From Gambelia wislizenii (taxonomy: Eukaryota; Chordata; Lepidosauria; Squamata; Crotaphytidae): DNA of 64,000 bases. Both the position numbers and the translations under genes were made by a program. Each line of letters begins with the position of its first letter. Position 1 is the stretch's first letter. Location of the stretch: positions 191,961,149-192,025,148 of the forward strand of contig JAUMIR010000003.1 of NCBI GenBank assembly GCA_030847615.1, in the 5' to 3' direction. Below the pieces are notes generated by a model that was given only the letters and a program-made list of their open reading frames with translations, had not been told where the DNA came from and searched no databases. Positions 55,684 to 64,000 of this stretch are shown here, one piece after another.

Positions 55684-57168
55684 ATGGCACCGAACCTTAA
55701 ATCTGTACGGGGATTGGAAAATGTAGTTAGGAAAAAGATTCAGAAGGAGGTTGCAGAGGGACGTGTCCTAGGCTCATACATTCACCCACCTTCCCCTTGT
55801 TTACGTGTCTCGCCTTTGGGTATTGTCCCAAAGAAGGCACCGGGGGAATTCCGTTTAATCCACCATCTCTCCTACCCGAGGGGTCAGTCAGTTAATGATT
55901 ATATCCCACAAGAGTTGTGCACTTTTCAGTACACCTCCTTCGATGCAGCCATCAAAGTGGTTAAAAGGCATGGCCCGGGAGCCGAACTCACCAAATGTGA
56001 TATCAAATTGGTGTTTCGCCTCTTGCCAGTCCAGTGATGATTTCAACCTGCTGGGCTTCTCATTTGATGGCTTCTATTACATGGACTGGGCAATGCCTAT
56101 GGGCTGCTCTGTCTCGTGTGCTGCCTTTGAGAAATTCAGAGAAATTCAGACAAATTTGAGAAATTCAGTACTTTTTTGGAGTGGGCTGTCAAACATCGAA
56201 CGGGGCTGCACGGGGTTGTACACTACCTGGATGATTTCCTATTTGTTGGCCAGTTCGGCACTGGGGTCTGCCACTCCCTAATGGAGCAATTTCAATCCCT
56301 TATGATAGAATTCGGGGTCCCCCTTGTGCATGAAAAGACTGAGGGCCCCAGTCACCGATTGGCTTTCCTTGGTATTGAAATTGACACAGTTGATCAGTTT
56401 TGTCGGCTACCCTCGGGTAAGATAGATGATTTACTGCATAGGATTAACAATTTTCAGCATCGTAACAAGGCCACTCTTAGAGAATTTCAGGAACTCATAG
56501 GCCACTTGAATTTTGCTTGTAAGGTGATTGCACCGGGCAGGGCCTTCATCCGGTGCCTCTGCAATGCATTATCAGGGGTTACAAAGCCACATCACAGGGT
56601 CAGGGTCACCCGGGAAATCAAGCTCGACCTGGATGTATGGTCTGAATTTTTGCAGCAGTATAATGGGGTTTCATTTTGGAGGGATGAGTTGCGTCTAGGG
56701 GATGTTCTCAACGTGTCCTCTGATGCCGCCGGCTCCCTGGGCTTCGGAGTCTACTATGCGGGGAGGTGGTGTGCCGAATGCTGGCCCAGGGACTGGATTG
56801 GTTCTGGCGTCACATCTGACCTTACGTTTTTAGAGCTCTTTCCAATTCTGGTGGCGGTCAGGGTGTGGGTGCATGAATTGGCCAATTCCACAGTTCGTTT
56901 TTGGTGTGACAACATGGCCACTGTTCAGGTTGTCAATTCTCTCACCTCCAAGTCCAAAAGGGTCATGGCAGCAGTTCGAGCTTTCACATTACAGTGCTTG
57001 AAGTTCAACATTCTGTTTACTGCGACCCATGTGGTGGGAGTGGACAACGGCATTGCTGATGCTCTCTCCCACATGCAGATGGATCGCTTCAGACAATTGG
57101 CACCTGGGGCAGCCGAGATGCCGGATCTGATGCCAGAGGATTTGTGGGAGATTGGACTGGTGAAATAG
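55684..57168 (+). pseudogene. Ngaro-like reverse transcriptase-RNase H
   Basis: The N-terminal open piece (55,684-56,037) has SPLGIVPKKAPGEFRLIHHL and FQYTSFDAAIKVVK with the palm Asp region. A frameshift near 56,035 leads to DDFNLLGFSFDGFYYMDWAM. A local expansion near 56,130-56,169 shifts frame again. The long piece (56,176-57,168) then carries HYLDDFLFVG (YLDD catalytic pair intact), HEKTEGPSHRLAFLGIEID and the RNase H domain. RNase H carboxylates are visible in VSSDAAGSLGFG (Asp), LELFPILVAV (Glu), FWCDNMATV (Asp) and DNGIADALSH (Asp). The enzyme would copy element RNA into DNA. Confidence 0.9.
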
Positions 57169-58057
57169 TGAGGGCCATCAGTCTTTCCATCGCTCCCAGC
57201 ACCAGAAGGGTATATAAGCGAGCTATTCAGGAATTTTTTCAATTTCGGAACACTATGCGTCTGCCCAACTCTTGGCCGGTCCCGGTCCCACATCTTCTAC
57301 ATTTCTTTGTATCTCTTAAGGACAAGGGCCTTGCCCCCCAGTCCATACGATCCAGGTTGGCCGCTCTGGCTTTCTGGAGTAAGGCGCAGGGACTGCAGGA
57401 CAACACATCAGATGTTAGGATTAGGAAGGCACTGGAGGGTTGGGCGAGACAGCAGGGAAAGGCAACTGATGATAGGCAACCCCTTCCCCCAGCTATCCTC
57501 AAGGGACTTTTCCAGATATGACCCAGCGTTTGTACCACACCATTTGAAGTTGCGTTGCTCCACGCGGCCACACTGATAGCTTTTTTGGTGCATTACGCAT
57601 CAGCGAGCTGGTGGTGGCATCTAAAAAGGATAAGGCTGGCCTTGCTCTTAGTTTGGGTGATATCAACATGGCCGCCAAGGCAGTCACCATAACGATCAGG
57701 CGTTCTAAGACGGATCAAATGGGGAAGGGCATGAGTGTTGTACTGCGCGAGTGCCAGGATAGGACCCTATGCCCGGTGGTTGCCCTTAGGGAGTTTTTGA
57801 AATTGCGTCTGTTGCAAGCTGGCCCCCTCTTTTGCCACGCTGACGGGTCACCTCTGACTAGGTATCAATTTTGGACAATCACTAACAAAGCTTTGGCGCA
57901 CCTGGAGTTGGGAGATGTTTGTTTTTGCTCCCATTCCTTTAGGATTGGGGCTGCTTCAACAGCCGCGGTGATGGGTATGCAGCTGGAGGCCATAAAGAAG
58001 TTGGGACGTTGGAAATCCGCTGCTTACAAGGGCTATGTCCGGCCAATTTGCCACTAG
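57144..58057 (+). pseudogene. Ngaro-like tyrosine recombinase
   Basis: The N-terminal core-binding part (57,144-57,521) includes SIAPSTRRVYKRAIQEFFQF and SIRSRLAALAFWSKAQG. It overlaps the end of the RT frame by about 25 bases. A frameshift near 57,520 and a one-base change in a T-run near 57,580 precede the catalytic domain (from about 57,585). There FFGALRISELVVASK carries the first catalytic Arg, HSFRIGAAST the His-x-x-Arg, and LGRWKSAAYKGYVRP the Trp and nucleophilic Tyr. All catalytic positions of the tyrosine recombinase family are therefore present. The enzyme would insert circular element DNA. The reading frame is broken only N-terminal of the catalytic box. Confidence 0.9.
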
Positions 58058-58106
58058 CCGAGTGTGTTGGGGTGTTCCGTGACTGTCTGTGCTTTCTTTT
58101 CCAGAT

Positions 58107-58688
58107 ATGAGATTCCGGGTACTGATTTGTGGACACAGCTTTGTGTATTGGGCGGCACAACATGCCAGGAGGAGCCATTGGGGTCCGCAGCTGGGTCTCG
58201 GTGATATTGCTTCTGTCGAATGGCTGGGCAAATGGGGTTTGAGGTGGAATGGTTTAATCAATTTGCTGTTTCAGGAGCATCGTGGACCTCCACCGCACGT
58301 CCTGGTGCTCCATCTGGGCGGAAATGACCTGGGCTTTCGGAAAGGCAGAGCTTTGACATTTCAAGCCCTGGCGGACATGTGAAGAATTAAGGCGGCATGG
58401 CCGCTAGTCCTCCTGGTTTGGTCTGATATCATCCCACGTCTCTCTTACCCTAGCGAAGGGCCTCCCAAGCTGTTGGACATCGCCCGCAAGAAGGTGAACA
58501 AGGCTGTACACCGGGCAATGGATGGAGGCCTTGGCCATTTCATCCAGTACCCGGACATTTCTTACAAACGCCTGGAACTTTACAGGGTTGACGGGGTCCA
58601 CTTATCAGACATGGGGATCCAGCTATTTCTTGAGGGTATGCGGAAGGGGGTGCAGGCTGTTTTAGCCTCTGTGGGGGATAGGGGCTAA
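58107..58688 (+). pseudogene. SGNH hydrolase ORF of Ngaro-like element
   Basis: ATG at 58,107 follows a CTTTCTTTTCCAG tract. FRVLICGHSFVYWAAQHA holds block I with Ser (GHS in place of the common GDS). GPPPHVLVLHLGGNDLGF holds the Gly-Asn-Asp block. A TGA at about 58,380 interrupts the frame after ALADM. The same frame continues RIKAAWPLVLLVWSDIIPR and ends with YRVDGVHLSDMGIQLF, containing the Asp-x-x-His catalytic pair. So Ser, Asn and Asp/His are all visible. Family members hydrolyse ester bonds; the substrate in retroelements is unknown. It lies 50 bp after the recombinase stop in the same direction. Confidence 0.85.
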
Positions 58689-59155
58689 GTGGACACTTAC
58701 CCCTATCAGTGGCAGGGAGTGGGGAGATAATGATCTGGCGATCACCTATGGCAACCTCAATTTGAGTGGAAGGATAGCCATCACTGAGCTGTATCGGCAT
58801 CCTAATGGATGGGATGCAGCAAGGTAGCCTATCCTTAGGATCAGCATCAGGTTGTGATCCCTCACAGAAGCTACGTGGCTTAGGGATCTGCTGCCTGAGG
58901 CAGGGTCCTCCAGTAGACAGCGCCCAGAGGGAACCCCGAACACCGGGATCCCCAATGGGGCTCAGGTGAGTCGCCTAGGGAAGCTGGGAGTTAGGTCACT
59001 TGTGAACAACTGCCCAGCTGCCCCCGCAAAGCTATCTCCCCCCTTTACAGGTTGCATACCCCAAGAAATACACAATAAATAGGTGAGATATCAATAAAGT
59101 GGCCCGTATTTCAACCCAAGCTTCTGTGTCTGGTCTCATTATTTCATGCGTCAAT
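58689..59155 (+). other. Ngaro-like 3' terminal region
   Basis: Non-coding. A poly(A)-signal-like AATAAA lies near 59,093 in ATCAATAAAGTGGCCCG, with a second AATAAA near 59,073. Short local palindromes are present. I looked for the split direct repeats typical of Ngaro and could not establish them by eye. Confidence 0.6.
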
Positions 59156-59762
59156 CATTAAACACACCATGAGTTTAACTTCAACTGAAAGGAGACGATT
59201 TCTGTCTTTGCTCTTAATAGTTGTTAAATAAGGAAAAGCTTGCTTATACATGTAAGTGGTTGAAAACTGCAGCAATATATTTAGTGTTTTCCTATGCATG
59301 ATAGGATACACTTCTTTCACAGAAATCCAGAATTTGCACAGGGATAAGTAGGCAAATCTCATCTTGAATGTACATTCAGATCACTCATTCCTCCCCCCTC
59401 CCCTTTAGCTGCCAGACAAAGGCAGTGTGCAAAGATGAGGAGCCTGATTAACACATCTAAGACAGAGCAAAAGCTATGAGGGAGAGCAAGGTATTAGGCA
59501 CATAAACTCCCCCCCTTGACTCATAAAAGGCCCCTTTGGAGGTTTGCTCCCTTGGTGTGAAAACTTATTCACACACACTCATTCCTCAGGTATCCTTCTC
59601 TGTTGTGGAGGGGAGATAAAAGCCCCCCCCCTTTAGAGGCATGCTCTGTTTCAGCTTACCACTTCTGTGTGATTTATTACTATTTTCTTGTAGAACCCCT
59701 GGGGATGTCTGGTGGAACCCGTGGGTTCCGTGGAATCCCGGTTGAGAAATGCTGCTATACAT

Positions 59763-61021
59763 ACATCCTGAAGAGTCTGGGGGAAATTATTCTGTGTAGA
59801 AATACTTGTGGGTCTTTTGTCCAAAAATTGATTTTCCCCCCTATGACTTTTTGGAGGAGGGAACAGCACACTTTACTTCTGTTTTTGGAAACTGGTTTTG
59901 GCATCAATATTTTGTTTTTCAGTGAAAAACATTTGTGTGTGTGTGGCGGGGGGACCTGTTTCTAGAAATGATTTGTGTGGAAATGATTTTTCACACACAT
60001 TTTTTTAAAAATGAAAAACAAAACAACAATCTCTGTGGTTTGTGAAAATCTGTAGTTACTGCATAAAAACACATATTTTTGCTGAAAAAACTCTTTCTAG
60101 AAACATAGTTTTTCTCCAAAAATCATGGGGCTTTTGAGCAAAAAAGAAAAAAAGATCACTTTTGCACAAAAAAATGTCCAGATGTGTTTCTTTGCAGAAT
60201 AGTTTTCTGAAACACTTCAGGATGTGTGAAGACAAGGTAACAACTGTGAAAAATTTTCACTTCTATGTTATACTTCATAGCTCAGTTTTCTGGTGGTTTC
60301 TGGAAGGGAAAACATTAATGTCAAATATTTTCCTTTCCTAATTACCAGCTCCATGCAACCCCACTCTTATTTTTGCAGTTCTTTATAGGATTAAACCAGA
60401 AGCCTTCTGACATCACTTAAGGGCTGCTATTTAGATTGGTAGTCTGTGACCCGCATGGAGGGTTATAATTGGCTCACAACACCCATAGTGGTGAATTTCC
60501 AATATTGAGTCTAAAATTAGCTCAGCTGCATCTCTTGAGCACTGTGAATGGCATGGTGGAAATATGCTCCACTGAAATCAATGAGACTTTCTGAGTAATA
60601 TTGTTAGGCGGAGGTGATAATGTTGTTAAGTGCTTCATGTAAAAGGGGAAATGCAATTAGTGGGGGCTTGGATCTCAAGAATTATTCTAAAACATTTGTA
60701 CATTAGTTTTGCTGTCCTCAAGCAGTGCATGTGCAGATACACACCCACCCACACGTAAATACTATGCTATAAAGTGGTTTGAAATTAAGCAAAGTTTCAA
60801 GAACAATTTCTGTCTGAGCAATCTGTTTTGGGTTGGGGGTTGGTTGTTAAAGGTGAAAAGTTACACTGGGTGAGCAGAAGCCAAAGCAATTTTCCCTACT
60901 TTCACATAAAGGATATTTCACTACCTGAAAGGAATGAGAGGAAACAATAGGGGGGATAATTTAATTGTAGGTAGGCTGCTTTTCCTGCTTTTGTTTGTTT
61001 ATTTATCTTATTTCTAATTTA
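59763..61021. other. Unassigned AT-rich spacer
   Basis: Nothing recognised. Confidence 0.5.
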
Positions 61022-61557
61022 CCGTATATTCTGGTGTATAAGACAACTTTTGAGGACTCAAAAATGCCCTCCAAAATTGAGGATCATCTTATACGGCGGA
61101 TATACTTTGCTTCACCCACCTACTGATCTTCTGCCTCTTCGCAACCTTTGCAAATGGAGCAAAGAGGCAGGAGATGGGGCAGGGGGGGGTGAGGTAAAGT
61201 GTTTAGCAGTTCACTCTCCCCCCTCCTCTGCCTTCCTCCCCTTTGGGGAGCAACTGAAGACAGAGGAGGGGGTGAACGTTGCGGTTTGCTGCAGCCACCG
61301 CTCAATCGCCTGTGTGTTCAGCAGGCGAAACAAAACGGGCATTTTCGCCCCTTTCCCCCGCCTTCCTTGAAGGTGGGGGAAAGGGGTGAATCTAGTGGTT
61401 TGCCGTGGATGCCCCACTTCCCCTGCCTTGGTCCCCTTCAGAAGAGAGCCAAGACGGAGGGAGGGGGAAGCCGAGGCAAACTGGGCATTTTCAAGGAAGG
61501 TGGGGGAAAGGGGCGAAAATGCCCAATTTGGCTCGGCGGCCCCGTTCCCTCCATCTT

Positions 61558-62270
61558 GGCTCTCTTCCGAAGAGAGCCAAGGCAGGAGAAGCAGAGCCAC
61601 TGAGGCAAACTGCTAGATTCACGTGGGGGAAAGGGGAGAAAATGTCCAGTTTGGCTCAGCCACCCCATTCCCTCCGTCTTGGCTCTCTTCCAAATAGAGC
61701 CAAGGAGGGGGAAGCGGAGCCGCCGAGGCAAACCGCTAGATTTGCCCATTTCCCCCACCTTCAAGGAAGATGGGGAAAGGGGCAAAAATGCCCAGTTTGG
61801 CTCAGCGGCCCTGTTCCCTCTGTCTTGGCTCTCTTCCAAAGAGAGCCAAGGTGGGGGAAGCGGAGCCACCGAGGCAAACTGCTACATTTGCCTGTTCCCC
61901 CCATCTTCAAGGAAGGTGGGAGAAAGGAACAAAAATGCCCAGTTTGGCTCAGCAGCCCTGTTCCCTTTGTCTTGGCTCTCTTCTGAAGAGAGCCAAGGTG
62001 GGGAAAGCGGAGCCGCTGAGGCAAACCGCTAGATTCACCCATTTCCCCCACCTTCAAGGAAGGTGGGGAAAGGGGCGAAAATGCCCAGTTTGGCTCGGCC
62101 GCCCCGTTCCCTCCATCTTGGCTCTCTTCGGAAGGGGACCAAGGTGGCGGAAATGGGGGCTGCCACGGCAAACCACCCCGACTTCCCCCTCCTTGGTCCC
62201 CTTCAGAAGAGAGCCAATACAGAGGGAAGGGGGCTGCCAATGCAAACTGGATTTGCAGGGTGCTGTTCCA
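61558..62270. repeat. ~146-bp tandem array of palindromes
   Basis: Each unit holds TTGGCTCTCTTC/GAAGAGAGCCAA and CCCCCACCTTC/GAAGGTGGGG hairpins. Spacing between successive GGCTCTCTTC motifs is 123, 146, 147 and 146 bp, the short one being a 23-bp deletion that removes part of a hairpin. Long open frames on both strands (up to 193 codons) follow from the repeat and are not genes. Confidence 0.88.
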
Positions 62271-62279
62271 AGACTTAAT

Positions 62280-62699
62280 TGTTGGCCAAGTTCCCAGGTG
62301 GAGCAGAAAGAGGTTTTGATTTCCATTGTACTCTTAGAACAAGAGACTTGAAATGTTTCTTCCCTTTCCTCTTGCCCTCATCATTGTGTTTGTGCAGATG
62401 ACCTAAATGGAATATTTATTTATTTTTCCTCCTTAAACTTGAGCATACAGTTGTGCAGCAGACATCTCCACATGTCAAACTGACTAGCCTGTTGTATCCT
62501 GGGTCTTTGAGGGGGGCTGTTTTTGAAGAGGGGGACAATTTTTGCTCATCTCCAGTGCTCTGGCACCTCATTCCTTCTCCAGCCTCAGATCTCAAGTCTG
62601 TGACTTTAAATGAAAGTCACTGGACTGGATTTTTCCTCTCCACTTCAGACAATTCATTGTGGTTGTTGCTGCTGTTGTTATGCCCCTTTAATTGAACTC
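62280..62699. other. Unassigned sequence inside the TIR element
   Basis: A non-repetitive stretch between the palindrome array and the SINE. Nothing recognised. Confidence 0.5.
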
Positions 62700-62892
62700 C
62701 ACCTTATGACAATCTTATCCTAGGCTTTTCTTGGCCAGATGTGATTCAGAGGTTTGCTGTTGCCGTCCTCTTGGCTGAGACAGTGTGACTTGCCTAAGAT
62801 CACCCAGTGGGTTTCCATGACTAAGTGGGATTCAAACCCTGGTCTCCCAGAGCCCTAGTTGGACACTCAAACCACTACAGCATGCTAGCTCA
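62700..62892 (-). mobile_element. tRNA-derived SINE, minus strand
   Basis: On the plus strand: CTTATGACAATCTTATCC, GTGACTTGCCTAAGATCACC, GATTCAAACCCTGGTCTC (B-box region inverted) and CAAACCACTACAGCATGC (A-box region inverted). Same family as at 5,237. Confidence 0.8.
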
Positions 62893-62904
62893 AACACAGT
62901 TAGT

Positions 62905-63140
62905 TACAAAATGGTTTGATGGGCCTTCAGGTCGACTCTAACTTATGGCAACCTTCTGGCAGGATTTTCTTGGCCTCATTTATTCTGAGAGGATTTGCCG
63001 TTGCCTTCCTCTGAGGCTGAGAGAGTGTGATTTGCCCAAGGTCACCCAGTAGGTTTCCAGGGCTGAGCAGGGATTTGATCTCTGGTCTCCCCAGGTCCTA
63101 GTCCAACATTCAAACCACTACACTATGCTGGCTCACTCAA
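62905..63140 (-). mobile_element. tRNA-derived SINE, minus strand, second copy
   Basis: The same motif order (CTCTAACTTATGGCAACC, GATTTGCCCAAGGTCACCCA, GATTTGATCTCTGGTCTCC, CAAACCACTACACTATGC) follows the first copy in the same orientation after a short gap. Confidence 0.8.
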
Positions 63141-63570
63141 ATATTCAAACAGCATATGTTTATATTCAGAAGGTGGGAGAAAACGCCATCTTCCTTTTCT
63201 TTAAGAACCATAGTGGAGGTAAGATTGGAACTCAGCTCTTCTAGTTTCAGTTTAAATCAACTGCTTAGCCAGTACTATAGCAATGTCAATCACTCTTTGA
63301 CCAACTCATGGATCACGTGTGAGGAACAAGTGTTGCTGATTGAGTTGGAAGCAAATAAAATGTGAAGGGTGACTGGAAGGTGGAAGAGAGGGGCGAATGC
63401 CACTGTTTGCCATGGACGCCTCCCATCCCCTCAGTCTTCATTCCCTTTTCAAAGGGAATGAAAATGGAGGGAATGGGTGGTGGCCGAGGAAAAACCGGAT
63501 TCATTTGGCCCCCTCCTCTGCCTTCACCCCCTTTGGGGAGCAACCGAAGGTGGAAGAGAGGGGCGAATGT

Positions 63571-63709
63571 TGCGGCTGGCTGGCTGGCTGGCTGGGAGAG
63601 CCCTGCCAGCTGATCCTGTTCGCTTTCCCAACTCAAGAGGAGATCCTCGCGAGTTGGGAAACAAAGAAGATCAGCTGGCAAGGCTCCCCCAGACAGTCAG
63701 CCAGCCAGC
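63571..63709. repeat. Long hairpin, ~55-bp arms
   Basis: The left arm GGCTGGCTGGCTGGCTGGGA, CTGCCAGCTGATC and TTTCCCAACTC pairs with the right arm GAGTTGGGAAA, GATCAGCTGGCA and CAGCCAGCCAGCC. The loop is about 16 bp. It is part of the right end of the palindrome-chain element. Confidence 0.88.
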
Positions 63710-63822
63710 CAAATTGGTGGGTGGTCTTATATGGCAATATATGCCAAACCCTAGATTTTTAGTTGGAAATTGGGGGGGTCGTCTTATATCCCCAGTCGTC
63801 TTATACACCAGAATATACGGTA

Positions 63823-64000
63823 TTTGCTAGATGCCCACCACCACTGACTTCTGCTTCCACTGTGAACATAGATTTGGTCATCTAATTTATATATAGCTTT
63901 TTCAGTAATAAAGAAGTTACCTGAATACACTGTCTAGCTTCATATAGCCATGTTGACAGTTATTAAATAAATGCTCACAATGCATTTTCAGGCCATCCAA
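63823..64000. other. Flanking sequence
   Basis: AT-rich; nothing recognised. Confidence 0.5.

Larger units (their letters stand above)
52230..59155 (+). mobile_element. Ngaro/DIRS-like YR retrotransposon
   Basis: Plus-strand order is a 2-kb repeat-rich leader, gag with a Cys/His motif, RT and RNase H, tyrosine recombinase, and an SGNH hydrolase. An AATAAA-bearing terminal region (about 59,093) follows. RT plus tyrosine recombinase, no integrase, and an added SGNH hydrolase is the organisation described for Ngaro-group elements. I place the borders at an inverted-repeat pair (52,219-52,239 and 59,145-59,168), since it sits where AT-rich hAT sequence changes to GC-rich retroelement sequence. 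Several frameshifts and one stop make this copy defective, yet many motifs are intact. Confidence 0.88.
51701..59754. mobile_element. hAT-type DNA transposon hosting a retroelement
   Basis: The left end CAGCCTTTCTCAACCTTTTT pairs with the right end, whose reverse complement is CAGCATTTCTCAACCGGGAT. The flanking 8-mers CAATACAT (51,693-51,700) and CTATACAT (59,755-59,762) differ at one base, as expected of an 8-bp hAT target duplication. Roughly 0.5 kb on the left and 0.6 kb on the right are the hAT element itself (AT-rich, no transposase seen). The ~6.9 kb between is a Ngaro/DIRS-like element. GGAACCC motifs near both ends are also inverted. Confidence 0.85.
61022..63820. mobile_element. Palindrome-chain TIR element, TA-flanked
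   Basis: The left end CCGTATATTCTGGTGTATAA is repeated inverted at the right end with one difference in the first 26 bases. TA lies on both sides (61,020-61,021 and 63,821-63,822). From both ends inward the sequence is a chain of hairpins, including a tandem series at about 146-bp spacing (61,558, 61,681, 61,827, 61,974 and 62,120). The middle (62,280-63,360) holds unrelated sequence with two SINEs. No transposase is visible, so it is non-autonomous. A TA duplication suggests the mariner/Tc1 side of the DNA transposons, but the family is not settled. Confidence 0.82.

Noticed and set aside
52230..59155. LTR retrotransposon or retrovirus
   Set aside because: There is no integrase or protease. 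A tyrosine recombinase with its catalytic residues follows RNase H, and no long terminal direct repeats were seen.
61405..62351. Open frames of up to 193 codons on both strands, with repeated peptide motifs
   Set aside because: They follow the ~146-bp palindromic tandem array. The same kind of frame exists on the opposite strand, as expected for palindromes, and no domain is visible.

Overview
The window looks like intergenic, repeat-dominated DNA from a squamate reptile (lizard or snake). The basis is established knowledge of repeat families: CR1 LINEs with the squamate-style 3' end (tandem ATTCTATG tail next to a conserved 3' UTR), Sauria-type tRNA SINEs, RTE-like LINE ends, Tigger-like, Harbinger-like and hAT DNA elements, and tyrosine-recombinase (YR) retrotransposons. 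I found no convincing host exon, no intact host protein gene and no functional host RNA gene. Every coding-like stretch I recognise belongs to a mobile element, and nearly all are broken. Species cannot be named from this.

Layout. 1-12 kb: a GC-rich hairpin block, two CR1 3' ends, a possible Ngaro-type tail, a TTA-flanked Harbinger-like MITE with a SINE piece inside, two Tigger-like MITEs, tRNA-type SINEs and microsatellites. 12.4-18.2 kb (perhaps to 20.1 kb): a degenerate minus-strand DIRS-like element with gag, RT, RNase H and YR remnants, split by a 900-bp solo LTR with a GGCCC target duplication. 20.6-22.5 kb: two overlapping inverted-repeat blocks whose ends share GTTTACAC. 23.7-32 kb: an old CR1 interrupted by a MITE-like sequence, a second copy of that sequence carrying a Tigger-like insertion, a diverged repeat pair, and an RTE-like end. 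32.04-32.23 kb: a 5S rRNA-like head joined to a CR1 3' tail. 34.4-38.5 kb: an unassigned LINE ('LINE A') end, then 'LINE B' with a CR1 nested in it. 39.35-39.75 kb: a LINE A fragment between two 86-bp direct repeats. 41.8-50.7 kb: mostly featureless, apart from a small TIR element and a palindrome-rich GC block at 48.15-49.12 kb.

51.70-59.75 kb: a hAT-type element with an 8-bp near-identical target duplication, which contains a roughly 6.9-kb Ngaro/DIRS-like retrotransposon. That element has a long repeat-rich leader, gag with zinc-knuckle-like cysteines, RT/RNase H, a tyrosine recombinase with its catalytic residues still visible, and an SGNH-hydrolase ORF. 61.02-63.82 kb: a 2.8-kb TA-flanked element with matching terminal inverted repeats, built largely of palindromes; it is the same family as the 48-49 kb block.

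The regions work together only as a record of nested insertions. The items most worth checking are the palindrome-chain element, the 5S-CR1 chimera, the 86-bp duplication around the LINE fragment, and the Ngaro-like element inside the hAT element. All alignments here were done by eye, so boundaries are approximate unless a target duplication is stated.
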